Shown one piece after another: positions 18,469 to 27,568 of a stretch of 64,000 nucleotides of DNA. Position numbers and translations under genes: made by a program. Below the pieces are notes generated by a model. That model searched no databases. It worked only from the letters and a program-made list of their open reading frames with translations, and was not told the DNA's origin. Position 1 is the first letter of the stretch, and the number at the start of each line of letters is the position of its first letter. The DNA is from Actinomycetota bacterium (GTDB lineage Bacteria > Actinomycetota > Acidimicrobiia > Acidimicrobiales > Ilumatobacteraceae), in NCBI GenBank assembly GCA_016870215.1, contig VGCD01000008.1:1-64000 (forward strand), read 5' to 3'.

Positions 18469-19487
18469 GACATCCCCCTTACGGCTTCCAAGGCAGATTC
18501 TGCCAGCACCTCAGTGCTCGCCTTCATGAGCGACATGTCTTGGCCTGTATCGCCCATAACGCCTTTAGAGAACCGCGCGAAGACACCCTCGCTGATGATG
18601 GCAAGTCTCCAACTTGAAAACGCTCGGTAATACCCCACATTGGACACGTCACGGCCGGTTCTCATGGCATAGCGCTGCACCAAGTCGGCGTAGTTGGGGA
18701 ATCCTTCGATGCCAGAGGGGTCAACTTCGCGTAACAACGGATGCCCGTTGTCGGTCCAATACACACCGATGTATCCGAGGTCTGCCAACGGGTCACCAAG
18801 AGTGCAGAGTTCCCAATCCAACACAGCAACGATGCGACCAGTCGACACATCGGTCAGGCAGTTACCAAAGCGATAATCCCCGTGCGCCACCACCACCCCT
18901 TGTTGCTCTGGAATGTTGGTTGCGAGAATGCGACCAACTTCGTCGATGGATTCAAGATCGCGTGTCTTTGAATTCTCCCACTGAGTTGTCCAACGCTTCA
19001 CCTGTCGCTCGATGTAACCAGTTCGCTTTGCAAGGTCACCCAGACCGATGTCGTCAACATCAAGGGAATGAAGATCAGCGAGAACATCGACGAGGTGGTC
19101 TGCCGCTGGTCGTCGAAGGTGAACCGGCAGGCTCTCACCCTTTGCCGGCGAGTCGAGGACTGTGCCCTCAACGTATGACATCACGTAAAAGGGCGCGTCG
19201 TTCACCGAAATATCGGTGCACAACCCGAGTGTTTTCGGAACCGGCACTTTCGATGACCCGATAGCCGAGATAATTCGATGCTCTCGCGCCATGTCGTGGG
19301 CAGTTGCCAAGACATGTCCGAGAGGTGGCCGACGCAAGACGACTGCCCGCCATCGCGCATCGACCACTTTGTACGTGAGATTGCTGCGTCCACCCGCGAT
19401 AAGAGTGAATGAATACGGTGATGTCAGCTCTTCAATGTTGTCGTCAAGCCAACGACTGACATTGACTTCGTTGATTCCGGCCACCAC
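18465..19487 (-). CDS. APH-family phosphotransferase (ACAD10/11-like kinase)
   Basis: A 340-residue aminoglycoside-phosphotransferase-fold protein. It has the glycine-containing nucleotide loop GGRSNLTYKV, catalytic HGDYRFGNCL and metal-binding VLDWELCTLGDPLADLGY. These match the subfamily usually linked to acyl-CoA dehydrogenases (ACAD10/11-like), which phosphorylates hydroxyacyl substrates during catabolism, rather than drug-resistance enzymes. GTG start at 19487. The partner downstream is a dienelactone hydrolase. Confidence 0.85.
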   Translation of the reverse strand: MVAGINEVNVSRWLDDNIEELTSPYSFTLIAGGRSNLTYKVVDARWRAVVLRRPPLGHVLATAHDMAREHRIISAIGSSKVPVPKTLGLCTDISVNDAPFYVMSYVEGTVLDSPAKGESLPVHLRRPAADHLVDVLADLHSLDVDDIGLGDLAKRTGYIERQVKRWTTQWENSKTRDLESIDEVGRILATNIPEQQGVVVAHGDYRFGNCLTDVSTGRIVAVLDWELCTLGDPLADLGYIGVYWTDNGHPLLREVDPSGIEGFPNYADLVQRYAMRTGRDVSNVGYYRAFSSWRLAIISEGVFARFSKGVMGDTGQDMSLMKASTEVLAESALEAVRGMS

Positions 19488-19523
19488 AACTGCGAACCGT
19501 AGTACGCGCGCGGCACGTGCGAA

Positions 19524-20630
19524 TCAGCCGGGGCGAACGACTCCGACGACCTTGTACCAACGAACCGGTGACACTTTCACCACATCGCCAGTTTGTGGTG
19601 CGTGCACCATCTGTCCGCCACCAAGATAAATACCCACGTGGTGAATCGGCGAACCTGTAAAGACCAAGTCACCAGGAGCCGTTAACTCAGTCGGAATCTT
19701 CGGAAGACTCGCATATTGCGTGCGTGAACTTCGCTGCAAGCCGACTCCGGCACGACCCCATGCATACGCGGTGAGACCAGAGCAATCGAATGCGACACCA
19801 GGTTCGCTGCGCGCATACTGATACTTCACACCCAATTGGCCAAGCGCAGCATTGATCGCAGCCTGTGCACGAGCAGACACCTTCGGAATGTTCTTGTACT
19901 TCAATTGGGCCGATGAGTACTTGCTCTCATAGCCGGCCGCAATGCGACGAGCTTCTTCCAGCGCCTGGGCGTTGCGACGCTCACGTACTTGTCGCAGCAA
20001 CACCGCTAGTTCACCCTGAACACTTCCGAGACGATCTTGATATCTCGACGCAAGTGATTCAGCAGAACCCTGGCGCGTAAGAACTGTCTCAGCAAGATTC
20101 TGTGCTTGAGCTTGTTTCTTCTCGAGTACTTTGCGTTGCTTGTTCAGCTCGGTCGATAGTGACCCGAGAGAGTCCGTGGTCATCGCACCTGTGTTCAAGG
20201 CGATTGCCGTCAACTCTTGACGCTGAAGTGCGTCTTGCACTCCACCCGTACTCGTCAGCAAATTCGTGAGAGTGCTATTTCGACCACCGTTCATGAACTG
20301 ACTGACAGCTGCCGTGTACAGAGTTCCTCGCATTTGCGCCAACTTTGCCTCGTTTTCAGACACCTGCAACTTGGCTTGTTCGACTTCCACCCCCAGCTCT
20401 TCCTGGCGGGCAATCGCCTCAACGTAATCCTCACCCAACGAATCCATCTGTTCAGACAGTCGCTCAAGTTCGTCGGCAATGGCTTCGGCCTCACGCAACT
20501 TGTCGTCAACTCCTGTAGCTCCCGCGCGCTGTCCCACGGGGACAGCCACAGACGCCGCAACGAGAAGGGCGCAGACAATTCCGTTCGAGCGGACACGGTG
20601 CAGACGAGGACGACCTCGGGTGCCAGTCAT
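19524..20630 (-). CDS. Secreted NlpC/P60 peptidoglycan endopeptidase with coiled coil
   Basis: Predicted cell-wall hydrolase of the RipA/Usp type, 368 residues. The N-terminus has an arginine-rich start and a hydrophobic signal segment (GIVCALLVAASVAVPVGQRAGA). A long coiled coil (about 45-230, rich in Glu, Gln and Leu) follows, then a C-terminal NlpC/P60 domain. The catalytic Cys is in FDCSGLTAYAWGRAG, and the His residues are in PIHHVGIYLGGG and MVHAPQTGD. Start ATG 20630 is chosen because the signal peptide follows it directly. Confidence 0.92.
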   Translation of the reverse strand: MTGTRGRPRLHRVRSNGIVCALLVAASVAVPVGQRAGATGVDDKLREAEAIADELERLSEQMDSLGEDYVEAIARQEELGVEVEQAKLQVSENEAKLAQMRGTLYTAAVSQFMNGGRNSTLTNLLTSTGGVQDALQRQELTAIALNTGAMTTDSLGSLSTELNKQRKVLEKKQAQAQNLAETVLTRQGSAESLASRYQDRLGSVQGELAVLLRQVRERRNAQALEEARRIAAGYESKYSSAQLKYKNIPKVSARAQAAINAALGQLGVKYQYARSEPGVAFDCSGLTAYAWGRAGVGLQRSSRTQYASLPKIPTELTAPGDLVFTGSPIHHVGIYLGGGQMVHAPQTGDVVKVSPVRWYKVVGVVRPG

Positions 20631-20706
20631 GATGCGATAAAGGGTAATGAGTACCTGGGTGCTTTGGACATCGCCGTTCAAATCCTTGTGGGATAACGGT
20701 TTCGAA

Positions 20707-22251
20707 CTATTCCCACTCGATGGTGCCAGGTGGCTTCGATGTGACGTCGTAGACGACGCGATTGATGCCATCTACTTCGTTGATGATGCGACTCGACATC
20801 TTCTCGAGTAACTCATATGGCAGACGTGCCCAGTCGGCAGTCATTGCATCATCGCTTGTCACCGCTCTGATGATGATGGGACGGCCATACGTGCGCTCAT
20901 CACCCATGACACCGACGCTTCGAATATCTGCAAGCACCGCAAAGGCTTGCCAGATGTCGCGCTCGAGGCCGCCCGCCCGCACTTCCTCGCGCACGATTGC
21001 GTCTGCATGCTGAAGGGTTACGACTTTGTCTGGCGTCACTTCGCCAATGATGCGCACGCCCAACCCAGGACCTGGAAATGGCTGCCTCCACACGATGTCA
21101 TCAGAAAGTCCAAGTTCTGAGCCGACACGACGCACTTCGTCCTTGAAGAGATGGCGCAGCGGCTCAACAAGTTTCAGTGTCATGTCCTCGGGAAGGCCAC
21201 CCACATTGTGGTGACTCTTGATGACCGCAGCAGTCCCGTCACTTCCACCGCTTTCGATGATGTCGGGATACAACGTTCCTTGCACCAAGAACTTGGCGTC
21301 GGTCAAACCCCCGGTGTGCTCTTCGAAGATGCGCACGAACAACTCACCAATTGCTTTGCGCTTTGCCTCAGGTTCTGTGATGCCCTTCAATTTGTCGAAG
21401 AACCTTTGCCCTGCGTCGACGTGGATGAGTTCAATACCCATGCTGCGGCGGAATGTGTCGACAACTTGTTCGCTCTCGCCTTGGCGCATCAGGCCGGTGT
21501 CCACATAGATACATGTGAGCTGTGCACCAATTGCACGGTGAACCAGCGCAGCTGCAACTGAAGAATCGACCCCACCGCTCAGACCACAAATTGCTCGTTC
21601 ACTTCCCACTTGGGCTCGTACTGCGGCAACTTGATCCTCGACGATGGACGACATGGTCCAGTTGGGCTCACAACCGGCAACGTCAACGAGGAACTTACGC
21701 AAGAGTGCCTGCCCACCAACTGAATGCACAACTTCTGGGTGATGTTGAACTCCGAAGATCTTGCGGGCTGCGTTCTCAATGACTGCCATTGGCGCATCGG
21801 GGGTTGCTGCAGTTGCCACAAAGCCAGGAGGCAAGGTGCGCACCGCATCGAAATGGCTCATCCATACATCACTCGACTCGCCCATGACGTCGGGCAAGAG
21901 ATCGCTCTCACCTGTACGTGTCAGAGTGGCGCGACCATATTCACCCCTTCCACCGCGCTCGACGCCGCCACCAAGTTGCTGAGCAACCAATTGGCACCCA
22001 TAGCAAATTCCGAGAATCGGAATTCCGAGGTCATACACCGCCGGATCAAGTGTCGGTGCGCCTTCGACATGAACGCTCTTCGGCCCACCCGAAAGAATGA
22101 TCGCCTTCGGCCTTTTTGCTGCGATTTCTGCTGCCGATAGACGGTGAGAGACGATTTCTGAATACACCTCAGCCTCGCGCACACGGCGAGCAATGAGTTG
22201 GGCGTACTGGGCACCGAAATCAACGACAAGAACGGTGTCGTGTGTGCTCAT
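20707..22251 (-). CDS. guaA: GMP synthase (glutamine-hydrolysing)
   Basis: Converts XMP to GMP with glutamine-derived ammonia. It is 514 residues from ATG 22251 ([15 protein letters not shown]). Class I glutaminase: [10 protein letters not shown] (Cys nucleophile) and HHPEV. ATP-pyrophosphatase P-loop LSGGVDSSV near residue 210. The dimerisation domain ends PPGTIEWE, the family's usual C-terminus. The ATG 57 bases inside the longest frame fits the family start better than the frame's first codon. Confidence 0.97.
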   Translation of the reverse strand: MSTHDTVLVVDFGAQYAQLIARRVREAEVYSEIVSHRLSAAEIAAKRPKAIILSGGPKSVHVEGAPTLDPAVYDLGIPILGICYGCQLVAQQLGGGVERGGRGEYGRATLTRTGESDLLPDVMGESSDVWMSHFDAVRTLPPGFVATAATPDAPMAVIENAARKIFGVQHHPEVVHSVGGQALLRKFLVDVAGCEPNWTMSSIVEDQVAAVRAQVGSERAICGLSGGVDSSVAAALVHRAIGAQLTCIYVDTGLMRQGESEQVVDTFRRSMGIELIHVDAGQRFFDKLKGITEPEAKRKAIGELFVRIFEEHTGGLTDAKFLVQGTLYPDIIESGGSDGTAAVIKSHHNVGGLPEDMTLKLVEPLRHLFKDEVRRVGSELGLSDDIVWRQPFPGPGLGVRIIGEVTPDKVVTLQHADAIVREEVRAGGLERDIWQAFAVLADIRSVGVMGDERTYGRPIIIRAVTSDDAMTADWARLPYELLEKMSSRIINEVDGINRVVYDVTSKPPGTIEWE

Positions 22252-22289
22252 AACTTGTTTCACCTTAGTTGGCGTGTGACGATGGAGCC

Positions 22290-22667
22290 ATGTCGACTCG
22301 TCGTGCATTCACAGTGGTCTCGCTTGCAATGTTGTTTTCTGCCTTGCCACCGACTGACGTAGCGCGGGCCAACTCCGGTCTGACAAAAAGTCAAGACTCA
22401 TCCGACGCCACGCTTCCCACTACACAATCCACGTTTGTCTACGACCTTGAAGAAGAGCCTTCCCAATGCATTGGTCTGCTCCCAAAGCCAAACTGTGGCA
22501 AGAAGCCTGAGCAAGCCGGTGACCGAGGCGGTGCGCTCCAGTGGCTCGTCTTCGCGATCCTCATTGCGGCAGTCGGGACGATTGCAACAGTGGTTGTGCG
22601 CAATGTGATCCGCCGTGACCGCGAGATTGCAGCTCGACTTGAGAGGGAATCGGCCCCGAAGAGTTAG
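22290..22667 (+). CDS. Small secreted or membrane-anchored protein, unknown function
   Basis: 125 residues. A signal-like segment ([20 protein letters not shown], cleavage perhaps after VARA) is followed by a low-complexity Ser/Thr/Gln linker, two Cys ([15 protein letters not shown]) that may form a disulfide, and a C-terminal transmembrane helix ([19 protein letters not shown]) with a basic tail. ATG 22290 has GGAG 5 bases upstream. I do not recognise a family. It converges on the alpha/beta hydrolase gene. Confidence 0.6.
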   Translation: MSTRRAFTVVSLAMLFSALPPTDVARANSGLTKSQDSSDATLPTTQSTFVYDLEEEPSQCIGLLPKPNCGKKPEQAGDRGGALQWLVFAILIAAVGTIATVVVRNVIRRDREIAARLERESAPKS

Positions 22668-23572
22668 CGCAACAGGTCAGCACAGAACGCGACAGCGCCT
22701 GACACAAACTGATGTGGTGCCTCCCACGGCACAAAGTGGCCGCAGTCACGCAACAGAAATGGCCCGACATGATTCGTGAATACCAGTGCGGCCATCTTGT
22801 CGAAATCGGGATACAGCACACGATCGCTTGGCCCGAACAGAATCAATGTTTTCGTGTGTTGGTTCGGACCAAGTTTCACGTGAGCCGAGACGCGAGCACC
22901 CGGAATCGATGACTCGTAGTTGGCGAATGTGGCACGCAACTTAGAGCCATCAGCAAATGGTGCGACATGGAATTGGACATTGTCGTCAGAGAAGGATCCT
23001 GGGTGCGCCCAGTAACGCGACGTGTAGAACGTGGCGATGTAGTTCATTCGCGAACGTTCGGTCTGCAATTCACTGATGAGGCCATCTGCGTCGGTGGCTT
23101 GGCGGATGAAGTAATCCATTGATGCACGCGGCGGCCGCGTATCGAGATGCGACATCGTTGTTTTGTCATATGGCAGTGGTGAGTTGAAGAGCACCATGCG
23201 GTCGACCCAACCAGGCTCTGTGAGCGCCAAGTGCTGAATGATCGGGCCACCAAGGTCGCCACCAGCCAGCACGACCTTGTCGTATCCGAGATGATCTCTC
23301 ACGAGAGCAACGACGTCACCAGCGTGTGCTGCGACGTCATTGAACCCGTCAGGCGCGACATCTGAGTCTCCGAAACCTCGCAGGTCTGGAACGACAACGT
23401 TGAATCCGGCTTGGCGCAACGGCGCAATGACTTTCCAAAAAATGCGTTTTGTCTCTGGCCACCCATGCACACACACGATTGTTGGTGCATTGGCACCGAC
23501 CTTTTCATGAATGAACGCTTGTGCGAATCCTCGGGGTGAGGCGGTGTGCGTATTGAAGTCCTCAGGACTCAC
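22664..23572 (-). CDS. Alpha/beta hydrolase (epoxide-hydrolase or haloalkane-dehalogenase-like)
   Basis: A 302-residue alpha/beta hydrolase. Visible: HGWPE oxyanion motif (about 40), a nucleophile elbow with GGDLGGP, giving Asp rather than Ser as expected for epoxide hydrolases and dehalogenases, and the catalytic His in CGHFVPWEAP. GTG 23572 is chosen since the hydrolase fold starts just after it; there is no clear ribosome-binding site. The substrate is unknown. Its stop overlaps the end of the convergent small protein gene. Confidence 0.85.
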   Translation of the reverse strand: MSPEDFNTHTASPRGFAQAFIHEKVGANAPTIVCVHGWPETKRIFWKVIAPLRQAGFNVVVPDLRGFGDSDVAPDGFNDVAAHAGDVVALVRDHLGYDKVVLAGGDLGGPIIQHLALTEPGWVDRMVLFNSPLPYDKTTMSHLDTRPPRASMDYFIRQATDADGLISELQTERSRMNYIATFYTSRYWAHPGSFSDDNVQFHVAPFADGSKLRATFANYESSIPGARVSAHVKLGPNQHTKTLILFGPSDRVLYPDFDKMAALVFTNHVGPFLLRDCGHFVPWEAPHQFVSGAVAFCADLLR

Positions 23573-23580
23573 GTGGAGAC

Positions 23581-24114
23581 TCAGTTGGAACGATGTGGTG
23601 CGAAATACCGCTCGAGCGTGGAAAGCATGTCTGCGTAAACAGTCTCCATCTTTTCCTCGCGCGTTGTCTCCCACCAGCTGATGCGCATCGCGAGCACAAG
23701 CAGAAACGCGAGCACTGCAGCATCAGTCAGAGCAACGTGACTCAACACATAGAGATCAGAAAATGAGTTGTCAGGGTTTTGCTGCCAGAACCAAAGGAAG
23801 TTTGCACTCGCTTGCACGTTCTGCAGATACAAAGCGAAGGGCCCGATGACCTGAGACAGGGCAAGCCACGTGAGAAGAATTGGCAGAAAAAGACAGCCCG
23901 CTCGGACAATGTGCAGTAACCGAGGTGTTTCAGTTCGAAAGGGAATCAACTGTATGAAATTGACCCGAGACCACGATGCCAAATTGCTTTCATCGCGAAT
24001 GTCATCGGTCAGTTCTTTGATCACTGGGCTCATGTGGTTCTTTTGCTTGGACACCTTCAGCCATTGGTCAATTGACTGAAGCGCCACTTTGTTTGAGATT
24101 CTTTCCAAAGACAT
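23581..24114 (-). CDS. Two-pass membrane protein, possible MotA/ExbB-like partner
   Basis: 177 residues from ATG 24114, which has a strong AGGGAAGGGAA upstream. There is about 65 residues of polar N-terminus, then two hydrophobic helices (about 72-94 and 124-147), then a short basic/acidic tail. I recognise no established family. The following or preceding gene encodes a single-pass protein with a MotB/ExbD-like helix, so this could be the matching stator-type partner; this is a weak inference from topology. It is encoded 16 bases after the 192-residue gene stop. Confidence 0.55.
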   Translation of the reverse strand: MSLERISNKVALQSIDQWLKVSKQKNHMSPVIKELTDDIRDESNLASWSRVNFIQLIPFRTETPRLLHIVRAGCLFLPILLTWLALSQVIGPFALYLQNVQASANFLWFWQQNPDNSFSDLYVLSHVALTDAAVLAFLLVLAMRISWWETTREEKMETVYADMLSTLERYFAPHRSN

Positions 24115-24130
24115 ACGTCGATTCCCTTCC

Positions 24131-24709
24131 CTACTTTTCGCAATTCTCTTCGAGCTTCTCGCCGCTGTACACCAAGTACACGATGAGCACGTAGCTGCCG
24201 GCCCCACCAACGCCGACACGTTCACCATCTACGCGCAATGACGAGGCGCCGATTGTTCGGACTTCTACGCCGTTCAACAACGGAGTCGAGCTCCGCACGC
24301 TGGGCACCTTCCCTTGCGCTCTTTGATCACCCTCGCCTGGTTGTTCGCTCGAACTGAATCCTCCAGCAAGAATGACAAGTCCGGGCTTCGCTTGCTCTTC
24401 TGACCAACCACGATCCTTGATCTCAGCTGCGATGCCACTTTCGATTGCCTTACCAATGGCGGCTCGTCCACGTTCCATGATTTGGTTCGGCAATTTGATT
24501 CCGAATTCAGCACAACTCAATTGAAAAGTCGGCTGAGTGGTGGTGGTGGTGGTGACGGCTGGAGTTCCCGAACTCAGTGCGATGCCCGATGTGATGATGG
24601 CACTTCCCAACCCGACGATTGTCAGGGCGAGAAAGAGGTCGGCGTAGATCCAGCCTGCGCCGTCTTCCCCAGAGCTTCGTCTGCGGCGAAATCCGAAGTG
24701 TGACGGCAC
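24131..24709 (-). CDS. Single-pass membrane protein with MotB/ExbD-like helix, unknown function
   Basis: 192 residues. The N-terminus is arginine-rich (RRRRSS). Residues about 20-45 form one transmembrane helix that opens GWIYADLFLALTIVGLG, matching the Trp-x-x-Tyr-Ala-Asp-Leu pattern at the start of the MotB/ExbD proton-channel helix. The rest (about 50-192) is an extracytoplasmic domain with a Thr-rich linker, two Cys and GGFSSSEQPGEGDQRAQ, which recalls OmpA-like peptidoglycan-binding segments. The family is not established. It is followed by a two-pass membrane gene. Confidence 0.55.
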   Translation of the reverse strand: MPSHFGFRRRRSSGEDGAGWIYADLFLALTIVGLGSAIITSGIALSSGTPAVTTTTTTQPTFQLSCAEFGIKLPNQIMERGRAAIGKAIESGIAAEIKDRGWSEEQAKPGLVILAGGFSSSEQPGEGDQRAQGKVPSVRSSTPLLNGVEVRTIGASSLRVDGERVGVGGAGSYVLIVYLVYSGEKLEENCEK

Positions 24710-24720
24710 AGAGGTTGACT

Positions 24721-26646
24721 CTACGCCAACTGGACTTTGCGTCTACGTCTTGCCGGAATGACCAACGCGAAGAGCACAGCAAGCGCAATCGGGATCGCAA
24801 TGAGCACCTTGCCAGCAGTTGACACACCACCAGAGTTCGAGCCAATCACAATGCCAACTGCAAACGATGCGTCGTCTCCTGCAACGTTCTTGCCGTTCAA
24901 GGCCACACGGTGATTACCACTCTCAGCCCCACGTGGAAGCGGGAAAACCGCAGAAGCGGTGCCCTCAGCGTTCACAGTCACTGTGCCAAGCAAAGTTGGG
25001 GTCGAGAACAACCACACTTCAACATCTGAGTTCGGTGCGAACCCAGATGCTTCAACCTGAATCTGGTCACCTTCGCTCAGTCGAATGTTGCCCTCTGAGT
25101 CAAGTGGTGCGACAGCACCATCGGATGTCAGACCTGAAATCGTCGCCGCCATGTCGCCGGCTGAGATAACTAATTGATCATTACTTCGCGACAGCGTCGA
25201 CTTCACAGATTCTCCACCGACCAAAATCGCAGCCTCACCAGGAGCAGCTTCAGCAATCTCAGGAACCGTCGTGGTGGTTGAAGGTGTAGCAGCAGTTGCA
25301 ACTGGTCGCGCAATAGTTGTTGATGTCGAAGTGGTAGTAGCAGGTGAAATCGAGGTCGTCGTGGCAGATGTTGACAGTCGTGGCACTGTTGTAGTCGTTC
25401 CGACACGTGCTATTTGAGTCTGGCTTAAAAGAGTTGTAGTCGTAACCGCTGCACTAGTCGATGTAACTCCGACAACCGTGGTCACCGGAGCGATTGACGT
25501 TGATAAAGTAGAAGTGGTCGCCGGGGAAACTGTTGTGGTCGTTGACGACGGAGTGGTGGTCGTTGACGACGGAGTGGTGGTCGTTGACGACGGAGTGGTG
25601 GTCGTTGACGACGGAGTGGTCGTCGATGAGCCGCTATAGGTGTACGTACCGGCCTTCATAATTCGATTATTAGTCCCGTTACTCGAATACGCAACCAACA
25701 TCGATGCTCCTGCAATCACTGCAGTCCAGTTATTTGAAGCGGCCGCTGTTCCAGCAGTCCAAGTGACACCATCAGGAGAAGTCATTACTGACGAGTTACC
25801 AACAGCGACAAACTGATCTCCAAATGCATCCCAGGTCACGTCATTCCATGCAGTAGTCGACAAAGGTGATGCAAGTGTTCGCGCAACCCAAGTAACACCA
25901 TCAGTTGAGGTCATCACTCGATTTGTGCCAACCGTAGACACAGCAACAAAAACTCCATTTCCGAATGCAATATCGTATGCACTTACGGGCAAGGACGAAG
26001 TCAGCGTCCAGTTGACTCCATCGGTGGAAGTCAACGACCTAGCGAAGTGCGAGATTCCGACGAACCGTCCGTTGCCGTAAGCCACATCGCGCCACTGCGT
26101 ATCGTTAGTCATCGAGCTTGCTGCGTCGGCATCAATCGCCGTCCATGTGACAGCATCTGTCGAACGCAAAATCTTGCGACCAGGGAAATAAGACACTGCG
26201 ATGAATTGTCCCGCGCCATAGGTAATGCCGGTCCACTCTGCGGAATTGGCCGCACCTGGGTCGATAACGGTCCAAGTGGCGCCACCATCACTAGAAACAT
26301 GTATTTTTCGGTCATATCGTGAAGTCGCTACGAACTTGCCGTTTCCAAATGCAACCGACGTCATACAGATGTCCGTTGCTGTTCCTGAACCGATCCAAGT
26401 TGTTCCATTTGCCGAACGAATGAACTCGTTACCTGTGCCGGTGGTGCAGTTTGTGCCAACAAATGAACCATTGCCATAAGCAATTCCAGAGCCATCCACG
26501 ACTAGTCCCGTCGTATCAGTCGTGGTCCAGGTCTCTCCGGCAGCGAGAACGTCTCGACCGACAAGTGCAACTGCCATCACGAAAGACACCATTGCGACGA
26601 CGAGGCTGGTGGCCGCGGATACCGATTTGATTTGAAGACGATGCAT
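24721..26646 (-). CDS. Large secreted beta-propeller-like repeat protein with membrane anchor
   Basis: 641 residues. A signal sequence (about 1-36) is followed by roughly seven repeats of 40-50 residues, each with a Gly-Asn-Gly-x-Phe-Val core and STDGVTWT-like end, as in BNR/propeller repeats. A Thr/Ser/Pro linker with four copies of the 7-residue unit STTTTPS sits near residues 340-375. The C-terminal domain (GFAPNSDVEVWLFSTP) resembles the Ig/FN3-like cap common in actinobacterial surface proteins, then a helix (KVLIAIPIALAVLFALVIPA) with RRRRK tail. Ligand unknown. Confidence 0.75.
   Translation of the reverse strand: MHRLQIKSVSAATSLVVAMVSFVMAVALVGRDVLAAGETWTTTDTTGLVVDGSGIAYGNGSFVGTNCTTGTGNEFIRSANGTTWIGSGTATDICMTSVAFGNGKFVATSRYDRKIHVSSDGGATWTVIDPGAANSAEWTGITYGAGQFIAVSYFPGRKILRSTDAVTWTAIDADAASSMTNDTQWRDVAYGNGRFVGISHFARSLTSTDGVNWTLTSSLPVSAYDIAFGNGVFVAVSTVGTNRVMTSTDGVTWVARTLASPLSTTAWNDVTWDAFGDQFVAVGNSSVMTSPDGVTWTAGTAAASNNWTAVIAGASMLVAYSSNGTNNRIMKAGTYTYSGSSTTTPSSTTTTPSSTTTTPSSTTTTPSSTTTTVSPATTSTLSTSIAPVTTVVGVTSTSAAVTTTTLLSQTQIARVGTTTTVPRLSTSATTTSISPATTTSTSTTIARPVATAATPSTTTTVPEIAEAAPGEAAILVGGESVKSTLSRSNDQLVISAGDMAATISGLTSDGAVAPLDSEGNIRLSEGDQIQVEASGFAPNSDVEVWLFSTPTLLGTVTVNAEGTASAVFPLPRGAESGNHRVALNGKNVAGDDASFAVGIVIGSNSGGVSTAGKVLIAIPIALAVLFALVIPARRRRKVQLA
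25541..25624. repeat. Four 21-bp direct repeats within the surface protein gene
   Basis: Four head-to-tail copies of gttgacgacggagtggtggt plus c, at 25541, 25562, 25583 and 25604 (the last has one g to c change). On the coding strand each encodes the linker unit STTTTPS. 21 bases keep the frame, so copy-number change would only lengthen or shorten the linker. Confidence 0.85.
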
Positions 26647-26754
26647 TTTCGTAGTTTAGTGCCAACAGTCAATGACTATTAAGAAATAGACATCGACTGT
26701 GCTTTTTGTCTAGTGAGGGATTTTCAGAGAAACCCGTGCCGCTAAGTTGGCGCC

Positions 26755-27402
26755 GTGGCGGCGAAGAAGAAAACCCCCCCGCGTAAGGCTGCAGCGAAGA
26801 AGGCGCCTGCCAAAGGAACAAAGAAGACATCGAGCACGGCGAAGAAAGCCAAGCGGCGTTCGCCGGTTTCTCGTGCCGAGGGTGAACTTCGCCTCATTAA
26901 TGCCGCTATCGAACTGACACGCCAGCAACCATTTTCGGTGGTCGGCATTCGCGACATTGCGGAACGCGCAGACATCAACCACGGTTTTGTGCACACCTGG
27001 TTTGGTGGGAAGACAGAGCTGTTCCTTGCAATGCGTGACTACCTCACGCGGAGCATTGCCGGTCGAATTGGTGCACATCAGCGAGACTTCGTGTCTCCTG
27101 CGGCAATCATCGATGACGATCTTGTTCACCTCATCAAGCTGAATGCATGGCTGGCATTGGAAGGCGAAACGGATCGTCTTGCAATTCAGGATCGACCCGT
27201 CATCACCGCGATGGCCGCCAACCTTGAGAGTGTCCTTGGCTTGACCCCCACTGACTCGGTCAGAGCAGCCCAGATTTCATCTGCGCTCATGTTCGGTGCC
27301 CTCATTTTTGGCCCAGCCATGGGAATCGAAGAAGACCCCGACAAGTTGATTTCCTTCTGGCGTCACGTGCTCGGGTTGCTGGCCAAGAACCCCTGGTCGT
27401 AG
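26755..27402 (+). CDS. TetR-family transcriptional regulator
   Basis: 215 residues, GTG start at 26755. A Lys/Ala/Pro-rich basic tail (1-40) precedes the HTH domain: AAIELTRQQPFSVVGIRDIAERADINHGFVHTWFGGKTELF, the usual TetR order with recognition helix near VHTWFGGK. The C-terminal ligand-binding half is alpha-helical. The basic tail is unusual for TetR and may add nonspecific DNA binding. It is divergent from the surface-protein gene, which makes that gene a possible target. Confidence 0.85.
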   Translation: MAAKKKTPPRKAAAKKAPAKGTKKTSSTAKKAKRRSPVSRAEGELRLINAAIELTRQQPFSVVGIRDIAERADINHGFVHTWFGGKTELFLAMRDYLTRSIAGRIGAHQRDFVSPAAIIDDDLVHLIKLNAWLALEGETDRLAIQDRPVITAMAANLESVLGLTPTDSVRAAQISSALMFGALIFGPAMGIEEDPDKLISFWRHVLGLLAKNPWS

Positions 27403-27431
27403 CCTCACCCTTGGCAGATTCGTCTGCCGAC

Positions 27432-27561
27432 AACACACCCCTTGCAGGGTCGGGTGAAAGTCCCAACCGGCGGTTACAGCCCGCGAACCCCGTCATCTCG
27501 GTGGCGGGGCCGACTCAGTGAAATTCTGAGGCCGACGGTCACAGTCCGGATGGGAGCAAGG
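27432..27561 (+). promoter_or_regulatory. FMN riboswitch (RFN element)
   Basis: Untranslated leader of ribD matching the conserved FMN aptamer: GGGTGAAAGTCCCAACCGGC, CGGTTACAGCCCGCGA, GACTCAGTGAAATTCTGAGG and GACGGTCACAGTCCGGATG are all present in the expected order. P1 appears to pair CCTTGC (27440-27445) with GCAAGG (27556-27561), which includes part of the ribosome-binding site GGGAGCAAGGA of ribD. Flavin binding would hold P1 closed and block ribosome entry, giving translational repression. FMN identity is family knowledge. Confidence 0.95.
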
Positions 27562-27568
27562 ACACAAC

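Noticed and set aside
25541-25624. Short direct repeats considered as a CRISPR-like array
   Set aside because: They are contiguous, have no spacers and encode the in-frame linker of the surface protein.
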